This document shows positions 44,438 through 56,859 of a stretch of DNA of 64,000 bases, piece by piece. A model generated the notes under the pieces. It was given only the letters and a program-made list of their open reading frames with translations, had not been told where the DNA came from and did not search any database. The DNA is taken from the NCBI GenBank assembly GCA_030737875.1, contig CM060912.1, positions 459,362,310 through 459,426,309 of the forward strand, read 5' to 3'. The DNA is from Allium sativum (Eukaryota; Streptophyta; Magnoliopsida; Asparagales; Amaryllidaceae). Each line of letters opens with the position of its first letter. Positions within the stretch are counted from its first letter, which is position 1. The position numbers and the translations under genes were made by a program.

Positions 44438-44669
44438 GGGGGAGAATGGTTTAGATTTTGATTGACGAGTGAATAAATAAAGAATATTTTAATATTTGAA
44501 ATTTTATTGATGAGTGGATAAATAAAGAAAATTTTAATATTTGAAATTAAATTAAATTTAAACATACGCATCTATATTGGTGGGGGAGCATACAAATTAG
44601 GGGAGTACTACACTTCATAGTCAAACATATTTATCACATTTAAAATCTTAGTGTTTGTTTGTCATCATC
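44438..44669 (+). other. 3' internal tail of an old Copia element
   Basis: AT-rich, no ORF; contains a direct repeat of about 55 bases (GAATAAATAAAGAA(T/A)ATTTTAATATTTGAAATT, 44470 and 44517). It leads into a polypurine tract and LTR, so it is the end of a Copia internal region, possibly of the element whose gag is at 8131-9090. Confidence 0.5.
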
Positions 44670-44682
44670 AAAAAGGGGAGAT
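44670..44682 (+). promoter_or_regulatory. Polypurine tract, old Copia
   Basis: CAAAAAGGGGAGAT just before the LTR start TGTCGAG at 44683, with GTTTGTCATCATC upstream as in the other Copia family (6705-6717). Confidence 0.65.
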
Positions 44683-45115
44683 TGTCGAGTATAACAATAT
44701 GATTTTTGTTTGATGATAACAAATATATATATATATATTATTAAATAAACATGTTTGTAACGGTATCATTCTATATTACATATCACACAGAAATAAATAT
44801 TTAGATTGAATAAAATGCTATTGCATACAATTGATGTTATTGCACAGAATTGAATATTCAAATGGTATTTTTATTCAACTAAATATTTTATTTCAATATT
44901 TGAAATAGTACAAACTTTTTGACTCCACTATTGTACAATGCATATATGCAGACAGTCCTCACTACATCACTCGGTTCACTCAATTACATAAACAATTTCC
45001 GTAACATTCACTGACACACACTGAGTTTTCAAATTGCTTCAGATCCAGTCTAGTCACCTGTACTCCTATCACAGAAACACACACAGTAGAATGAAAAATA
45101 ATAGAATAATATATA

Positions 45116-45156
<41 letters not shown>

Positions 45157-46870
45157 TTATTTTCAGGTGCGTGAAGCAAACATTTCCAGGTTTCAACATA
45201 TTTCAAGTAAAACTCAAGAGTACAGGTCAAATTCGAAGACTAGAACAAGCACTACAAAGAAAAAGTAGTTTACTCAATATTTTTAGGTCTGAAATGCTAG
45301 TTGGCGCAGTAACATTATAGGAAGGATAACAAGCAAATCAGGCCTGGTAGCAAGGCTAGCAAGCACAAACACATACTCAAGCATGCACAATGGCACAAGT
45401 GCATATGTACAAGGCGGTGCACATAAATGACTAAGGCTCATGCAGGTACAAAACCAAGAAGCATAACATTTGCAGCAAGGGTCTAGTGTATTAGCCATGC
45501 CAACAGCAAGTACCAAGTACATGAGAAGCTCAGGCGAACAAGCAGGCTGAAGACAGTAAAAGTAATAAGACTGGTCAAACCAACAACAGTGAAAAAACCA
45601 AAGTCCATGTTCAGCATGGAATAATGGTGACACAACATAAGTGCACCAAGGAAACACAACTTGGAAGTGCATAAGTTCAACACAAGTGCAACGTATACAA
45701 GTACATAAGCAAGGAGCTTTGTTTCGAATAAGGGTGTACAAGGAAGCAGGAGCAAGTGACAAACTCAAGTGATATGGTGCAGCCATACACATAACAGTAC
45801 AACATGAAAAATCACAAGGCTGCAAATTTTCAACTCAAATATCAAGCCAGATCAAGTTCAAAGGATAAGGAGACATAATAATGACACTTCATTCTAAAAT
45901 TAACATGCACACAACAAGATATACAGTAATGTAGTTAATAAAGGGTTGAAATATAAGGAAGCTTATTTTAAAAAAGGTTTGAAAAATTCAATCTGTTATT
46001 TTTGGCAAGAAGAATAATTCAGAAATTCTAGGGATCATTAAATATGCAAGGTTTATTTTCAGCAAGTTTGAAAATTTCAACATGCAAGGATCAAGTTCAA
46101 AATCAAGAAATCAGAAAAAGGAAAAAAGGTTCAAACACCCTATATAAATACCAACTTCATCATAGGCAATCCATCGAAACTAAGCGATCAAATTCGAGCG
46201 TAATATAAATCAAATCAGAGAACTCACAGTGTTTCGATCATCTCTCGAGATAATAAATATCGCAACTCAAATCGTAGGGCAAAGGAGCAACAAGAAATCA
46301 ATCAAAGACATAAAGATTCATCAGGGATAGCCATGATTTGGAGGAAAAAACCTTAGGCAGCCATTGAAGAATACAAAGGAAGTTGATAATTATACAAGAG
46401 ACAACACAGAGAAAAAGGGGCTAGCCATATTTGTTTTAAGTGTCATAAGCACATATTTTAAACTCGGGTTTTGATTTTTGTTTAAGTTTTTAAATGTTTT
46501 ATTTTGTAATTGTTCCAAAGTTTTCTAGTTTTATAAACTAGGGATCCTGGCTATAGGGTTTTATAGTTAGGGAAAATCTGATCTCTGGGATTGAGATCAG
46601 TGCAGAGTTTTGAGCGTAGGATTAGAGCAGTTAGGAGTGGGTGTCGCGAGTTTACAGGGATGGTAAGGGTAGATGTTGTTTTAATATCTAGTTGAAAACC
46701 TTGGGTAATGCAAACAGTAGGCATGGTTTTGCCGAAGCTGGGCATTTCTGCGTGTTATTTACTTTTCCGCACTTACTCTGATTATTATATGTGTTGCTAA
46801 TATTTGTTACTCAAGGAAAAACTACAATAAACCCTATTCACTCCACTCTAGGGTTAATTTAGATCCTATA
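44683..46870 (+). repeat. Copia 3' LTR (2188 bp)
   Basis: Starts TGTCGAGTATAACAATATG and ends CTAGGGTTAATTTAGATCCTATA. Homologous at both ends to the solo LTR 22075-25440 (for example GTTTTGAGCGTAGGATTAGA near 46605 and 25185; GCCGAAGCTGGG). The end is TA rather than CA, so it has decayed. It has (AT)n at 45118-45150. The 180-codon reverse ORF at 45283-45825 shows no motif and is probably chance. Confidence 0.7.
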
Positions 46871-47171
46871 GACCCACCTTGGTTTAGGTCAATACAGTGT
46901 CGACCCAAGTGGCGGGGGTCACCTAGGTGACCATTTGCTCAATATATAAATTTATGTTTTTCTCATTTGATTTTCTGGTTTGACTTTTTTATATCTAACT
47001 TATTCAGTTTAACTCCGAATTCAGCAAACCAAATGTCCATTTTTAATCAGAAAATTACAATGGACCTAATGGTACTAGTCCAGTTGTCTAATTTTGAGTT
47101 TATTCTGATAAATATTTAGTTTATTACCCTTTTCTATTTAATTATTGTTTACTAAAATTCAGGGTGTTGCA
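46871..47171 (-). repeat. Gypsy3 3' LTR, first ~300 bases
   Basis: Begins TGCAACACCCTGAATTTTAG (minus strand from 47171). It ends at 46871 inside the U3 palindrome cluster (GTCGAC, GGTCACCTAGGTGACC at about 46917-46932, a 16-bp perfect palindrome). Confidence 0.7.
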
Positions 47172-47189
47172 CTCTTTCCTCCTTAAAAG
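47172..47189 (-). promoter_or_regulatory. Polypurine tract, Gypsy3
   Basis: Minus strand TTTTAAGGAGGAAAGAG directly before the LTR, preceded by GATTTTGGGGACGAAATC. Confidence 0.75.
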
Positions 47190-47765
47190 ATTTCGTCCCC
47201 AAAATCTTTAGGCTAAAATAATCATATAAACATTATCAACCATTTTCTACACCCATCTACTCAACCATCAACCACTAGCATCCATTGTCCTTAGTTTTTC
47301 TAATGCTTTTCATGAACATAAGCAAAAGGTGTAGCGTATATGTCCCTAATCTAATGTGAAAATCAGGCGGTCCACTGATTCAGTTGACCCCTTGACGCAA
47401 CTTTATGTCTGTGCCATGCATCTAATCTGTATGCAAAGGAATCCTAGTAATACATGTAATTATATATGCATGCAACAACAATTCATCAAAATGCAACATC
47501 CAAGTGGTGATTCAACCATTTCCATCCATATTTAAAATAAATTAAAAAATTGTGTACATATCCATAAGCAATTATGTAAGTGTCCTAGTTTGTTGATCTC
47601 TAACTAGTGCCTAGTGTGTGTATATGCATCCATTAGCAAACACTTGCATCTACATGAATCCATTCAACCAGAACATGTTCTATTAATATTTTTTAAAACA
47701 TATCCTACCATCCATAGGCTTCTACCTAAGATTTATAACTCAAACAGTAGGAAAAATAGATTCAA
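47190..47765 (-). other. Conserved 3' noncoding tract, Gypsy3
   Basis: Third copy of the tract seen in Gypsy1 and Gypsy2: GGACAATGGATGC, the GGTC..TGAATCA..GACC hairpin (about 47370-47395), CACTAGGCACTAG and GCAAGTGTTTGC-type words. No coding frame. Confidence 0.55.
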
Positions 47766-47992
47766 ATTAAAAGCTTAGGAAAGGATTAAGCGCGTACTAA
47801 TGAAGAGAAACGGAAAAGAAGCGTAAATCTTGTCTTTAGTTCCCAAGAAGCATCATCATTGTCCTCTCCCCATTGAATCTTAAGAAGCTTGATCTTTTTA
47901 TTTCACAACTTCTTCACCTCGGATGCTAGTATTCGTGTAGGAACTCTTCGGACTGATGCCTCCCTCTCCGCCTCGATCTCCTCTAGAGTATT
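47766..47992 (-). pseudogene. Chromodomain, Gypsy3
   Basis: Minus strand reads TRILASEVKKL, a stop, then NKKIKLLKIQWGEDNDDASWEL, a recognisable chromodomain. Confidence 0.65.
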
Positions 47993-49075
47993 CTACTCTA
48001 CTACTATCGTGGAATCATGTAAGCACTTTCGCAAGAGCGAAACATGAAATACATAATGAACTCCAGCCAATCTCTCCAATAGTCTAACCCAGTAGGCCAT
48101 CTGACCTATCCTCTCTACCATAGGGAATGGCCCTACGAACCTCGGAGCCAACTTCCCAACTGAGCTGTACCTAACAATACTCCTCAAGGGTGACACCTTA
48201 ACGAAAACTAAGTCTCCTACCTCAAACTCTAGGTCTATCCTCTACTGATCTGCATACGATGTCTGTCCTGAGCTACCTTCAACTGCATCCAAATCAAATT
48301 TATCTTCTCTGAAGTCTCCCTAGTCATCTCAAGCCCAAGTAGAATTCCTGTCTGTGGACTCCTACCAACAATAGGTGATATGCAGGGATGCCTATATAAT
48401 GACTTGAAGGGATCCAAACCTATGCTCGTCTGGTATATGTTATTATACACGAACTCTACCAACGGGAGATGCTCTTCCCAAGTCTCTCCGAAGTCCAAGA
48501 TACACAGCCGTAATAATTCCTCAAAAATCCTATTAACCCTCTCCGTCTATCCATCTGTCTGAGGGTGATAGGCAATGCTAAGACGTAGCCGTATCCCCAA
48601 CACCTCCTGCAGGCTCTTCCAAAACTCGATGGTAAAGATAGCGTCCCTATCATTAACAATACTATAGGGTAGTCCATGAAATCAAAAGATATTTCTAAGA
48701 TATACTTATGCCAACCAAGCTGTCGTCCGCATACTTTTAAACGAAATAAAGTGAGCGCTCTTAGATAACTTATCGACTATAATCCAAATACTGGAGTTGC
48801 CCTTCCTAAATCTAGGTAATCAATCTACAAAGTCCATCGAGACGCTCTCCCGCTTCCACTATGGCACATCCATAGGCTGAAGCAATCCACCAGGCTTCCT
48901 TTGCTTAGTCTTCACTCACTGATAAGTCATACGTCTAAACACATACTCTGCCATGTCCTTCTCCATTCCTATCTAATGAAAACCCCTATTTATGTCTCTA
49001 TAAATCATATTATCTTTTGGATGGATGGTCATGCAAGAATGATGAGCCTCCTCTAAAACCAATCTAAACAAATCA
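47993..49075 (-). pseudogene. Integrase, Gypsy3
   Basis: Fragments in several frames: zinc-finger part with HSCMTIHPKDNMIYRD (near 49040) but the CXXC lost, first Asp in SVSMDFVD, second in IVNDRDAIF (near 48650), YHPQTDG, stop, TERVNRI (near 48560), then open frame 48498-48235 (FGETWEEHLPLVEFVYNN) and 48196-47993 (KLAPRFVGPFPMVERIGQMAY, HYVFHVSLLRKC). At least four breaks. Confidence 0.8.
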
Positions 49076-50530
49076 TCTACTCAAGGAACAAGTAATATCC
49101 CATCACAATGTAGCCACCCCATCTCATCCAGAATATATAGCAAGGTGATTAGAGGTCTCTCCTCTACTGAGTCAATCCATGGTATTCAATAACTGTTGAT
49201 CCTCGTCCTGACTGGATCCAGTGCGCTCTAATAGAGTAGGTCGCACTTCCAAAGATGCCAATAATCCTGGTCCATAATCCATAGATGGTCCAAAAATGAA
49301 CGATGAGATAAACTCCAAACTCTGCTACTCTACGAACAATGGACTCAAAGTCATCCTATGCCTACTCAATGCATCCGCCCATTCCTCGGGATATATGTTA
49401 TCTCAAAGTCGTAAGATGTAAGAAGCACTATCCAACGCTGCTATCGCAAATTAAAATTCTTTTGCGAAAACAAATATTTGAGAGACTTTTGGTCTGTGTA
49501 TAGCTCAAACCTCTCACTAATATATAATGTCTCTAAGACTTAAGTGCAAACACTGTTGCCGCTAGCCCCAAATCATGGGTGGGGTAATTCCGCTCATGAA
49601 CCCTCAGCTGTCTACTCCCGTAACAGGTAACCTTACCCTCCTGCAGAAGCTCCGCACCTAAAACCGTGCTGCAAACATTCGTATATATAGTGAACATTTT
49701 CATACTATCTGGAAGAGTCAATACCAAAGATGATGTGAGAGCCTTCTTCAACCTTAAGAATGCATCCTCATAATTTGCACCCCAAGCAAATACTAGGTTT
49801 TTCTTCTTAAGGCGGGCAAGCGGAGCTGAGATCCACACAAAATCCTTAATGAACTACCGATAGTAACCTGCCAAACCCAGAAATATCCTTACCTCTATCG
49901 CATTCTTGGAGGCTTTCCAACCCTATACTGCAACAATCTTAGCTGGATCCACAGCTATACCATCACTAGAGATAACATCCCCCAAGAATCTTACCTCCTT
50001 CAGCGAAAAGTAGCACTTAGAAAACTTTGTTTTCAACTGATGTGCACGGAGAGTACGAGGGACCTCTCCCAAGTGCAAGGCATGCACATCCTCGCATTTC
50101 GAGAACACCAAGATATCATCAACAAATATACCACAAACTTGTTTAGGAACTCCTTAAATAAACGGCTCATCAAATCCACAAAATACGCTAGTGCATTGGT
50201 TAGTCCAAAAGGCATAACCAACCGCTTAATGAACCAATTTGGAATCTTAAAGGGAGTCTTATCTATGCTATCATCTGCCACCCTAAGACGACGAAAACCT
50301 GTAGCCAAATCCAACTACAAGAAAAATAAAGCTCCTACAAACTAATCAAATAAGTCATCTATCCAAGGGTGTGGGCATTTATTCTTCTTTATGAGCTTCT
50401 TCAATACTTTGAAATCCACGCATAGACGAAGAGAACTTTTTGCCTTAGTCGCGAAGGCAACTAGTGATCCCCACTCAGAAATACTCCGTCTAGTAAACCC
50501 TTTCTAGAACAACTAACCCACTTACTTACT
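49076..50530 (-). pseudogene. Reverse transcriptase and RNase H, Gypsy3
   Basis: RT: MDLATGFRRLRVADDSIDKT (50314), MPFGLTNALAYF, then a frameshift immediately before FVDDILVFSK (about 50126-50097); the palm Asp pair survives in the shifted frame. RNase H at 49838-49533: [14 protein letters not shown], where the first catalytic Asp has become Asn, then [14 protein letters not shown], where Glu has become Gly. The tail to 49076 holds spacer text before integrase. Confidence 0.8.
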
Positions 50531-50708
50531 ATGATCCTTCCTCTACTTCGGTGCCATGTGGTGCACTGGCAATGCATTAGGCTTAGCATTCTCGACCAAG
50601 TATATCTGGCAATCAATCTCATGCCTCAAAGGCAGCCCTCTCACCTCCACAAACATCTTTGGAAGTCTCTAACAACGAGCAACAAACTGAGATCATCTAC
50701 AAAAGCAT

Positions 50709-51104
50709 CTAGGGAACATAAGAAATTGAGCATGTTGGCCCTCGCGGATCGCAAGAAGTCTTGAGAGTCCTGACATGGTACATCAAAAGCCTCATAACAC
50801 TCTTCTCGTAGTCAAGGATATGACCATACACGGCCAACCAATCCATCCCTCGAATAAGCCTGTAACCCATGAAATCTAGTACATTCGCGTCACATTCAAA
50901 CTCGAAACCTATTATAGAAATCCTAAAACCCTTACACATCAAAGATTGGTGAGCCATACCTCCTATGGGGTTTGAGACAACTACTGGATCAGAAACCATA
51001 GAAGTATCTAGGTGCATTCTATCAACAACAGAATTGGATATGAAAGAATGAGAAGCACTAGAATCAAACAAGGACCTAATGAGAAAGTCGAAAAGAGAAA
51101 TCAA
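50709..51104 (-). pseudogene. Protease, Gypsy3
   Basis: 131 open codons. LFDSSASHSFISNSVV keeps Asp14 but has Ser for Gly in the DSG motif; GYRLIRGMDWLAVYG is the second motif. Region 50531-50708 links it to RT with stops. Confidence 0.8.
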
Positions 51105-52040
51105 ACCTTCTATGTTACCTTCCCACCTCTGTCCTGACCGCTACCACCGATTTGAGCCACCTCAAGCGCATGAACCTATGCTCCAAATGAACCTGCTCCT
51201 TGTCTCTGCCTTTGAGGGCACTGTCTGCTATAATGCCCCATCTGTCCACACTGAAAGCAAGCAACCTTCTTTGTTGTCTTCTTACAATCTCTGACGAAGT
51301 GCCCCATCGTACCACACTCATGACACTTCACTTCCTTCTTGATCTGTGGTTTATCTGGTTTCTCTCCCTTTTTCTTTCCACCTTTCTTTTTTCTTTCCAA
51401 AACTATCTAGGCCACCTCAGCCTTAGCTTCCTGTGTACTCTCCTTTTCATCACCGTGCAAAAGATCCATATCAACTAAAACCTCAAAAGTCGCACCCATA
51501 AGAATATGTGTCAATACTAGTCCTTGGAGGGGTTAGTTCAGCCCCCTCGCAAACCTCAAAGCCTTCTTATGCACAATGTTAACTAGATCCAAGCCGAATC
51601 TCACCAACTCACTGAAGCTATTCACATACTCCATAATCGACATATCACCATGTCTCGGACTTAAGAATCTCTTTAACTACATCCATTCTTCATCTTGCAA
51701 TAAGGACTGATTCTCAAACTTATCCTTGAACTCATCCCATGTCCTCACGGTCTGCTCTGCCTCGGCCACTTCCCACCAATATGAAGCCTCTTGTTTAGTT
51801 GTCAGGCAGCCAAATGAATCCTCCTCCTGTGCTCAAGCTCTAATAATCCAAATACACGATCGGTTTCTCTAAGCCAATTGCGAGCATCAACAAAAATTTC
51901 TGATCCAAAAATGGCTTGCCACCCATATCACAAAAATCCTTACAGAGCTTAGAAAAATTAGCCGCTGGATTAGGTGGAACTACCGCGGCTGCAGCCGGAG
52001 GTTGGGCATTTCCTTTCCCTTCGGTAGGCGACGTAGCTTC
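51105..52040 (-). pseudogene. gag: gag, Gypsy3
   Basis: Zinc knuckles CHECGTMGHFVRDC and CFQCGQMGHYSRQC are intact in an open frame of 74 codons (51400-51176), after a Lys-rich run (KKKGGKKKGEK). Upstream capsid sequence (51400-52010) is readable only in pieces (for example GGKPFLDQKF, PPAAAAVVPPNPAANFSKLC near 51995-51935) with many stops. Confidence 0.75.
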
Positions 52041-52084
52041 AACATATTTAAGAAACTATGCCAGGATGGAAACACCCTTTGGAA

Positions 52085-52740
52085 AGTTATAGGAAAATCT
52101 CGCCGAAACCAAAGATTCTCGTAATCGCCCATGTTTCTGCTTGATACGTCCAGTTTTCGAAAAAACTGGGAAATCTCGCCAGAACCGAACTTTCCCATGA
52201 GCGGCCACGTTTCACCAGGGTTTCTGCTTGATACGTCCTATTTTCGAAAAAACCGGAAAAATCCAACTAAAACCAAGCTTTCCTGTAATTGCCCACATTT
52301 CAGCATGGTTCTAGCTAGATTTGGCCAGTTTTCGGAAAAACTGGTGAAATCCAACCAAAACCAAACTTTTCCGAGATATCGCCCACGTTTCAGCGTGGTT
52401 TCTTCCTGATCAGTCCCGTTTTCGAGAAAATAGGAAAATCTCGCGGAAACCAAAGATTCCCGTAATCGCCCATGTTTCTGCTTGATACGTCCAGTTTTCG
52501 AAAAAACTGGGAAATCTCGCCAGAACCGAACTTTCCCATGAGCGGCCACGTTTCACCAGGGTTTCTGCTTGATACGTCCTATTTTCGAAAAAACCGGAAA
52601 AATCCAGCCAAAACCAAGCTTTCCTGTAATTGCCCACATTTCAGCATGGTTCTAGCAAGATTTGGCCAGTTTTCGGAAAAACCGGTGAAATCCAACCAAA
52701 ACCAAACTTTTCCGAGATCGCAACAAAAATATTTTTAAAA
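52085..52740 (-). repeat. Higher-order hairpin repeat in Gypsy3 leader
   Basis: Monomers of about 75-90 bases; four monomers form a 341-base unit present about 1.9 times (CGCCCATGTTTCTGCTTG at about 52125 and 52466). Each monomer has a hairpin such as CCAGTTTT-CGGA-AAAACTGG, with variants CCAGTTTTCGAAAAAACTGG and CCTATTTT..AAAACCGG. It lies between primer site and gag, where packaging signals are expected. Confidence 0.8.
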
Positions 52741-53100
52741 AATTTGGGGAGGGCACTTCCATCGAAAACATTTTCAAAAATTTTTTTTTAATTTTTTTTT
52801 TTAAATATTTAAAAATTAATATTTTTAAATATTTAAAAAAAAAATTTCTCCGAAAAATCCACACAAAAAAATTTTGTTGATCGACCAACGTTTCAGCTTG
52901 CGTTTTGCCTGATCCATTTTGGTCGATCCTTCCCCTTCCTCCCCTAGACATGCTGAAAAAGAAACGAGACAAGGATTCAAAAAGAAATCAAGGGAATATT
53001 GTAGTTGACTTGATGGTATGTTTTCCAAAAGCAAGTTTTACTTAGAAATTCTTTACTTTTGGAGACAAGTTTTCAAAATATTTTCTCTGATCTTGTAACC
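52741..53100 (-). other. Gypsy3 leader, AT-rich part
   Basis: A T/A homopolymer-rich stretch (52780-52860) followed by about 240 bases up to the primer site. No ORF of note. Confidence 0.5.
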
Positions 53101-53118
53101 TTAGGCTATGATACCAAA
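53101..53118 (-). promoter_or_regulatory. Primer binding site, Gypsy3
   Basis: Minus strand TTTGGTATCATAGCCTAA directly after the LTR end GGGTGTTTCA. Confidence 0.75.
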
Positions 53119-53636
53119 TGAAACACCCTACACGCCTTAATGTCACCCATGTGACGATGTGTTAAGGTTTATGAAGCGCTTCGGTACAGAGTAATAACAC
53201 AGAGACTAAAATTCACAAGACAGAAATGTAAAACACAACGGAAATTTCAAAACATCATTTAATAAAGAAAATCAAATCACAGTACATATTACATTTCGTA
53301 AATACCAAATAGTCATCAATATAAAACCAAATACACTATCTCGTGGAAACCTATAATATCAGAGTACATAAGTAAAACCATCCCTCTCGGTGTCAATATA
53401 ATAACCAGAAAATGATGAAATGAACCAATACATGAGTGTGCAACGAGTCAAAATCCAAGCTGAACAAAAAAGTCAAGAATCACTGCTGAGACCCTCCACC
53501 CTGTGAACGTGGAGGGGAAAGGAAGAGATGAGGAGAAAACAAACTAGGTCAAACATACATCTGGTGAGTTCTAGTAATTTCGAGCATGTCATATGTTAAG
53601 GAAGTTAGACGAACGAACGATTCTAAGGACATAAAA
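53119..53636 (-). repeat. Gypsy3 5' LTR, last ~518 bases
   Basis: Minus strand ends AGGGTGTTTCA at 53119. It includes CCACGTTCACAGGGTGG (about 53500), the counterpart of the sequence just after the CAG acceptor in other LTRs. Interrupted at 53636/53637 by LTR A. Confidence 0.7.
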
Positions 53637-54817
53637 TGTAACAACCCTAAATTTTGGGGTAAATTTAAAAAAAAAATTATTTTAAGTTATTTTAATGGGT
53701 TTTGATATTTAAAATAATTTATTTTAAATAACGACTAGTAAATTATTTCCTTAATCCTACGGTTAATACAAATGATATAATTGTTGTGTTCCTACAATCC
53801 CTTAGCTACATGCCCAAGACGATACCTTAATTTATCTAATTATGTTATTTAAAAAAATTATTTATTTCTAATAAATGAATTATTTGAAATTTATGTTTAG
53901 CTTGTGAAAGGAAGAACTAAAAATTTACATAAATTGCACCATCAAATATCTACCTTGTATTTATGCCAACACGTTAGAATATATATATTCCTTAGTTTCA
54001 ATGTTTCTCAACATTGCAGTATAATGCATACTAAATTCAGTTGTTTTAATTTCATTAATTACTATGTATATCATTCATATCATAGCTAAAATTGGCATTC
54101 CATATCTACACAAAAGGAAAAAGTAGTATTATTTTTTTCAAATGTTCATTCAAACCTTTCCACTTTTATATTGCTAGAAATCTTTAACCGCCTTATTATC
54201 TTCCTCCTTGTATTTTGTACCTATTTGTATGTACCCCAAAATTTCAGCACCACTGTTTGAGGTGTCAATGAACCTGGTTCTGTATATATATATATATATG
54301 ACACATTTAATATTACATAAATGACAGAGGAATTTAAGTAAGACATTAAAATATAAGATTACATAAAACCATTTTGTCAGCACATAAATATTATAAAACT
54401 GATTGTTGTAATTATACGATTTGTACTATTAGGGAGTTTTGATTGAATTTAACTCAAACATACATATATGCACACACACATATGCGTCTATGCACATATG
54501 CTATTTAAAAAATAAAAAAAATTGTAGGAAGAATTCAAACTTTTGTAATATTGTCATGCATGATTTAATGTTTAGATCCACAATTAATGACCTTATCTCT
54601 CTACCCTTTTATTTTCGTTCTTTTCTTTGTTTTATTCTTATTAATCCAATTGAATATGTTGCCTATATTATGATATTTATTGTTATGAATTTTGAAATTT
54701 AAAAGGTCATCACAACTTTCTTTATGTCAGCATCAGACAATAAATCATGCATTAATTTCTTTTTGTTATCCCTTTTTCCTGTGTGATTTTTCTTTTGAAT
54801 TTTTAAACAACCAATAT

Positions 54818-54825
54818 TATAAAAG
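54818..54825 (+). promoter_or_regulatory. TATA box of LTR A
   Basis: TATAAAAG within CAATATTATAAAAGGAGAG, followed by a pyrimidine-rich leader (CTCTCTTCTTCTTCCCTC) typical of plant LTR transcripts. Confidence 0.5.
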
Positions 54826-55071
54826 GAGAGAGAAAATACCCTAAACCTATTTCTAATTACAAAACATCAGTCGCCGCCTCTTATTCTTTCAATAGCCAGC
54901 AAGCTCTCTTCTTCTTCCCTCTTTTTCTCCTTCCACACGCAATGATTTAATAGAGTTCTAAAGCAAATAATGAAGAGAAAAGGGAGATGGACAACTTCGA
55001 CGGTGGCGTCTAGTATTACAGAAGGAAGGAGGATTAATATTCTAATTTAGAATCGATTAATACAAATTGCA

Positions 55072-55090
55072 TTGAAAAGAGGTGAGATTT
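55072..55090 (+). promoter_or_regulatory. Candidate splice donor, LTR A
   Basis: AAAAGAG followed by GTGAGATTT (GT at 55082-55083), right where the GC-richer leader changes to AT-rich repeats. Inference by analogy with the other LTRs. Confidence 0.3.
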
Positions 55091-55589
55091 CTATTTTAAC
55101 AATTAATTTAATTTAATTATTTTATCGTCATATGAAATCGATGTTTGTTTGTAAGTAAATTTAGATCTGTGATGATTGAGTTGGAAATTTATGTTGATTG
55201 TTCCTAAAGAATATGATGCCATGATTTTTTAGATGTAAATCTGAAATCAAAACTCTCTCTTAAATCTCTAGTTGTGTTTAGATTCAGATTTGAAATAAAA
55301 AAAATATTTTTATTCCATATCTATAAAAATGGATTAAATATAGAATATAAAGTTGAGATTTTGAGTGTCATCTCATTACACAAATAGTTTACATTAAAAA
55401 GATTCCATTTTTACTGTTGTATTATGTGATTTGATATGTTAATTAACACAAAAGTTAGATTATTTCATGTAATATAAATTTGTTATGTTAGGTGAAACAA
55501 AAGTTAGATTATTATATATGAATATATTTTTTGCGTTAGTGGAAAACAGGAAATATAAATATATTTTTAGCGTAAGTATAGAAATATGA

Positions 55590-56035
55590 AATATATTTAT
55601 ATTTTAGATTCATGTTAATGCATATGAAATATATTCATATTTTAGATTCATGTTAATGCATATGAAATATATTCATATTTTAGATTCATGTTAATGCATA
55701 TGAAATACATTCATATTTTAGATTCATGTTAATGCATATGAAATACATTCATATTTTAGATTCATGTTAATGCATATGAATTAACATATTTTAGATTCAT
55801 GTTAATGCATATGAATTATATTCATGTTTTAGATTCATGTTAATGCATATGAATTAACATATTTTAAATTCATGTTAATGAATATGAAAAATATTCATAT
55901 TTTAGGTTCACGTTAATGCATATGAAAACATAATCATGTTTTAATGTAGTGCTAATGCATATGAAACATAATCATATTTTACTGTAGCGTTAATGCATAT
56001 GAAACATAATAATATTTTAGTGTTATGTTGAAAAT
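55590..56035 (+). repeat. 38-bp tandem repeat in LTR A
   Basis: About 11 units of ATTCATATTTTAGATTCATG plus TTAATGCATATGAAATAT, with drift at both ends. Contains ATGCAT and CATATG palindromes. Confidence 0.85.
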
Positions 56036-56219
56036 ATTAAAAATAAATATATCTTTAATGTCATTTTGTTATATGAAATATAAACATATTTTAGTGTTAT
56101 GTTATTACATTAAAAATAAATATATTTTTAGTGTCATGTTCATATATTAAAATGAGATATGATTTTAGCATCATTTTCATTGGAAAGGATTAAACATTTA
56201 AAGATTTCACTTATGTTTA

Positions 56220-56525
56220 TAATTAAAAGAATAACTTTTCATTGTTTTGTTAAAAAGAATAACTTTTCATTGTTTTGTTAAAAAGAACAACTTGTCATTG
56301 TTTTGTTAAATGTCAAAAGACATCATTTTTGTCGTTTGTTTTGTTAATGTAAAAGGACATCATTTTTGTCATTTATTTTGTTAATGTAAAAAAAGCATCA
56401 TTTTTGTCATTGTTTTGTTAAATGTAAAAAAAAAAAAGATTTCACCTTTTGTTAAAAAGGGAATAACTTTCATTTGTTTGTTAAAAAGAATAACTTTCAT
56501 TTGTTGTTAAAAAGAATTAACTTCC
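56220..56525 (+). repeat. TTGTTTTGTTAAAAAGAATAAC repeats in LTR A
   Basis: Irregular 26-38 base units alternating GAATAACTTTTCATTG and GACATCATTTTTGTCATT with TTTTGTTAA. Copies of GACATCATTTTTGTC form short stems. Confidence 0.7.
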
Positions 56526-56536
56526 ATTGGTTTGTT

Positions 56537-56820
56537 AATTATGAAATTGACATTATTTACACTGTTATGTGTTAAGTTAGAAATTGACATTATTTACACC
56601 GTTATGTGTTAAGTTAGAAATTGACATTATTTACACCGTTATGTGTTAAGTTTGAAATTGACATTATTTACACCGTTATGTGTTAAGTTAGAAAATGACA
56701 TTATTTACACAGTTATGTGTTAATTACGAAAATGACATTATTCACACCGTTATGTGTTAAATTAGAAATGACATTATTTACACCGTCATGTGTTAAATAA
56801 AGAACGAACATTATTTTCAC
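56537..56820 (+). repeat. 37-bp tandem repeat in LTR A
   Basis: About eight units of GAAATTGACATTATTTACAC plus CGTTATGTGTTAAGTTA; the last are diverged. Confidence 0.85.
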
Positions 56821-56859
56821 CGCCATTTTATTAAAAATGAAAAATAGGACATTGATTTC

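Larger units (their letters stand above)
46871..53636 (-). mobile_element. Gypsy3: decayed chromovirus (reverse)
   Basis: Minus-strand order: partial 5' LTR 53636-53119, primer site, leader with tandem repeats, gag with two knuckles, protease, RT, RNase H, integrase, chromodomain, 3' noncoding tract, polypurine tract, first 300 bases of the 3' LTR (47171-46871). Domain text follows Gypsy2 closely but is full of frameshifts and stops. Both LTRs are truncated by later elements, so no TSD can be read. Confidence 0.85.

Noticed and set aside
45283..45825. 180-codon reverse ORF rich in Cys and Leu.
   Set aside because: Antisense to an A/C-rich LTR stretch, which yields Cys/Leu-rich frames by composition; no homologous frame in the solo LTR.
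52131..52738. Several overlapping ORFs with repeated SFRKNWEISPEPNF-like peptides on both strands.
   Set aside because: These are translations of the 341-bp tandem repeat in the Gypsy3 leader, not proteins.
55590..56820. Regular 37-38 bp repeats that superficially resemble a CRISPR array.
   Set aside because: No unique spacers, units are contiguous, and the context is a plant LTR.
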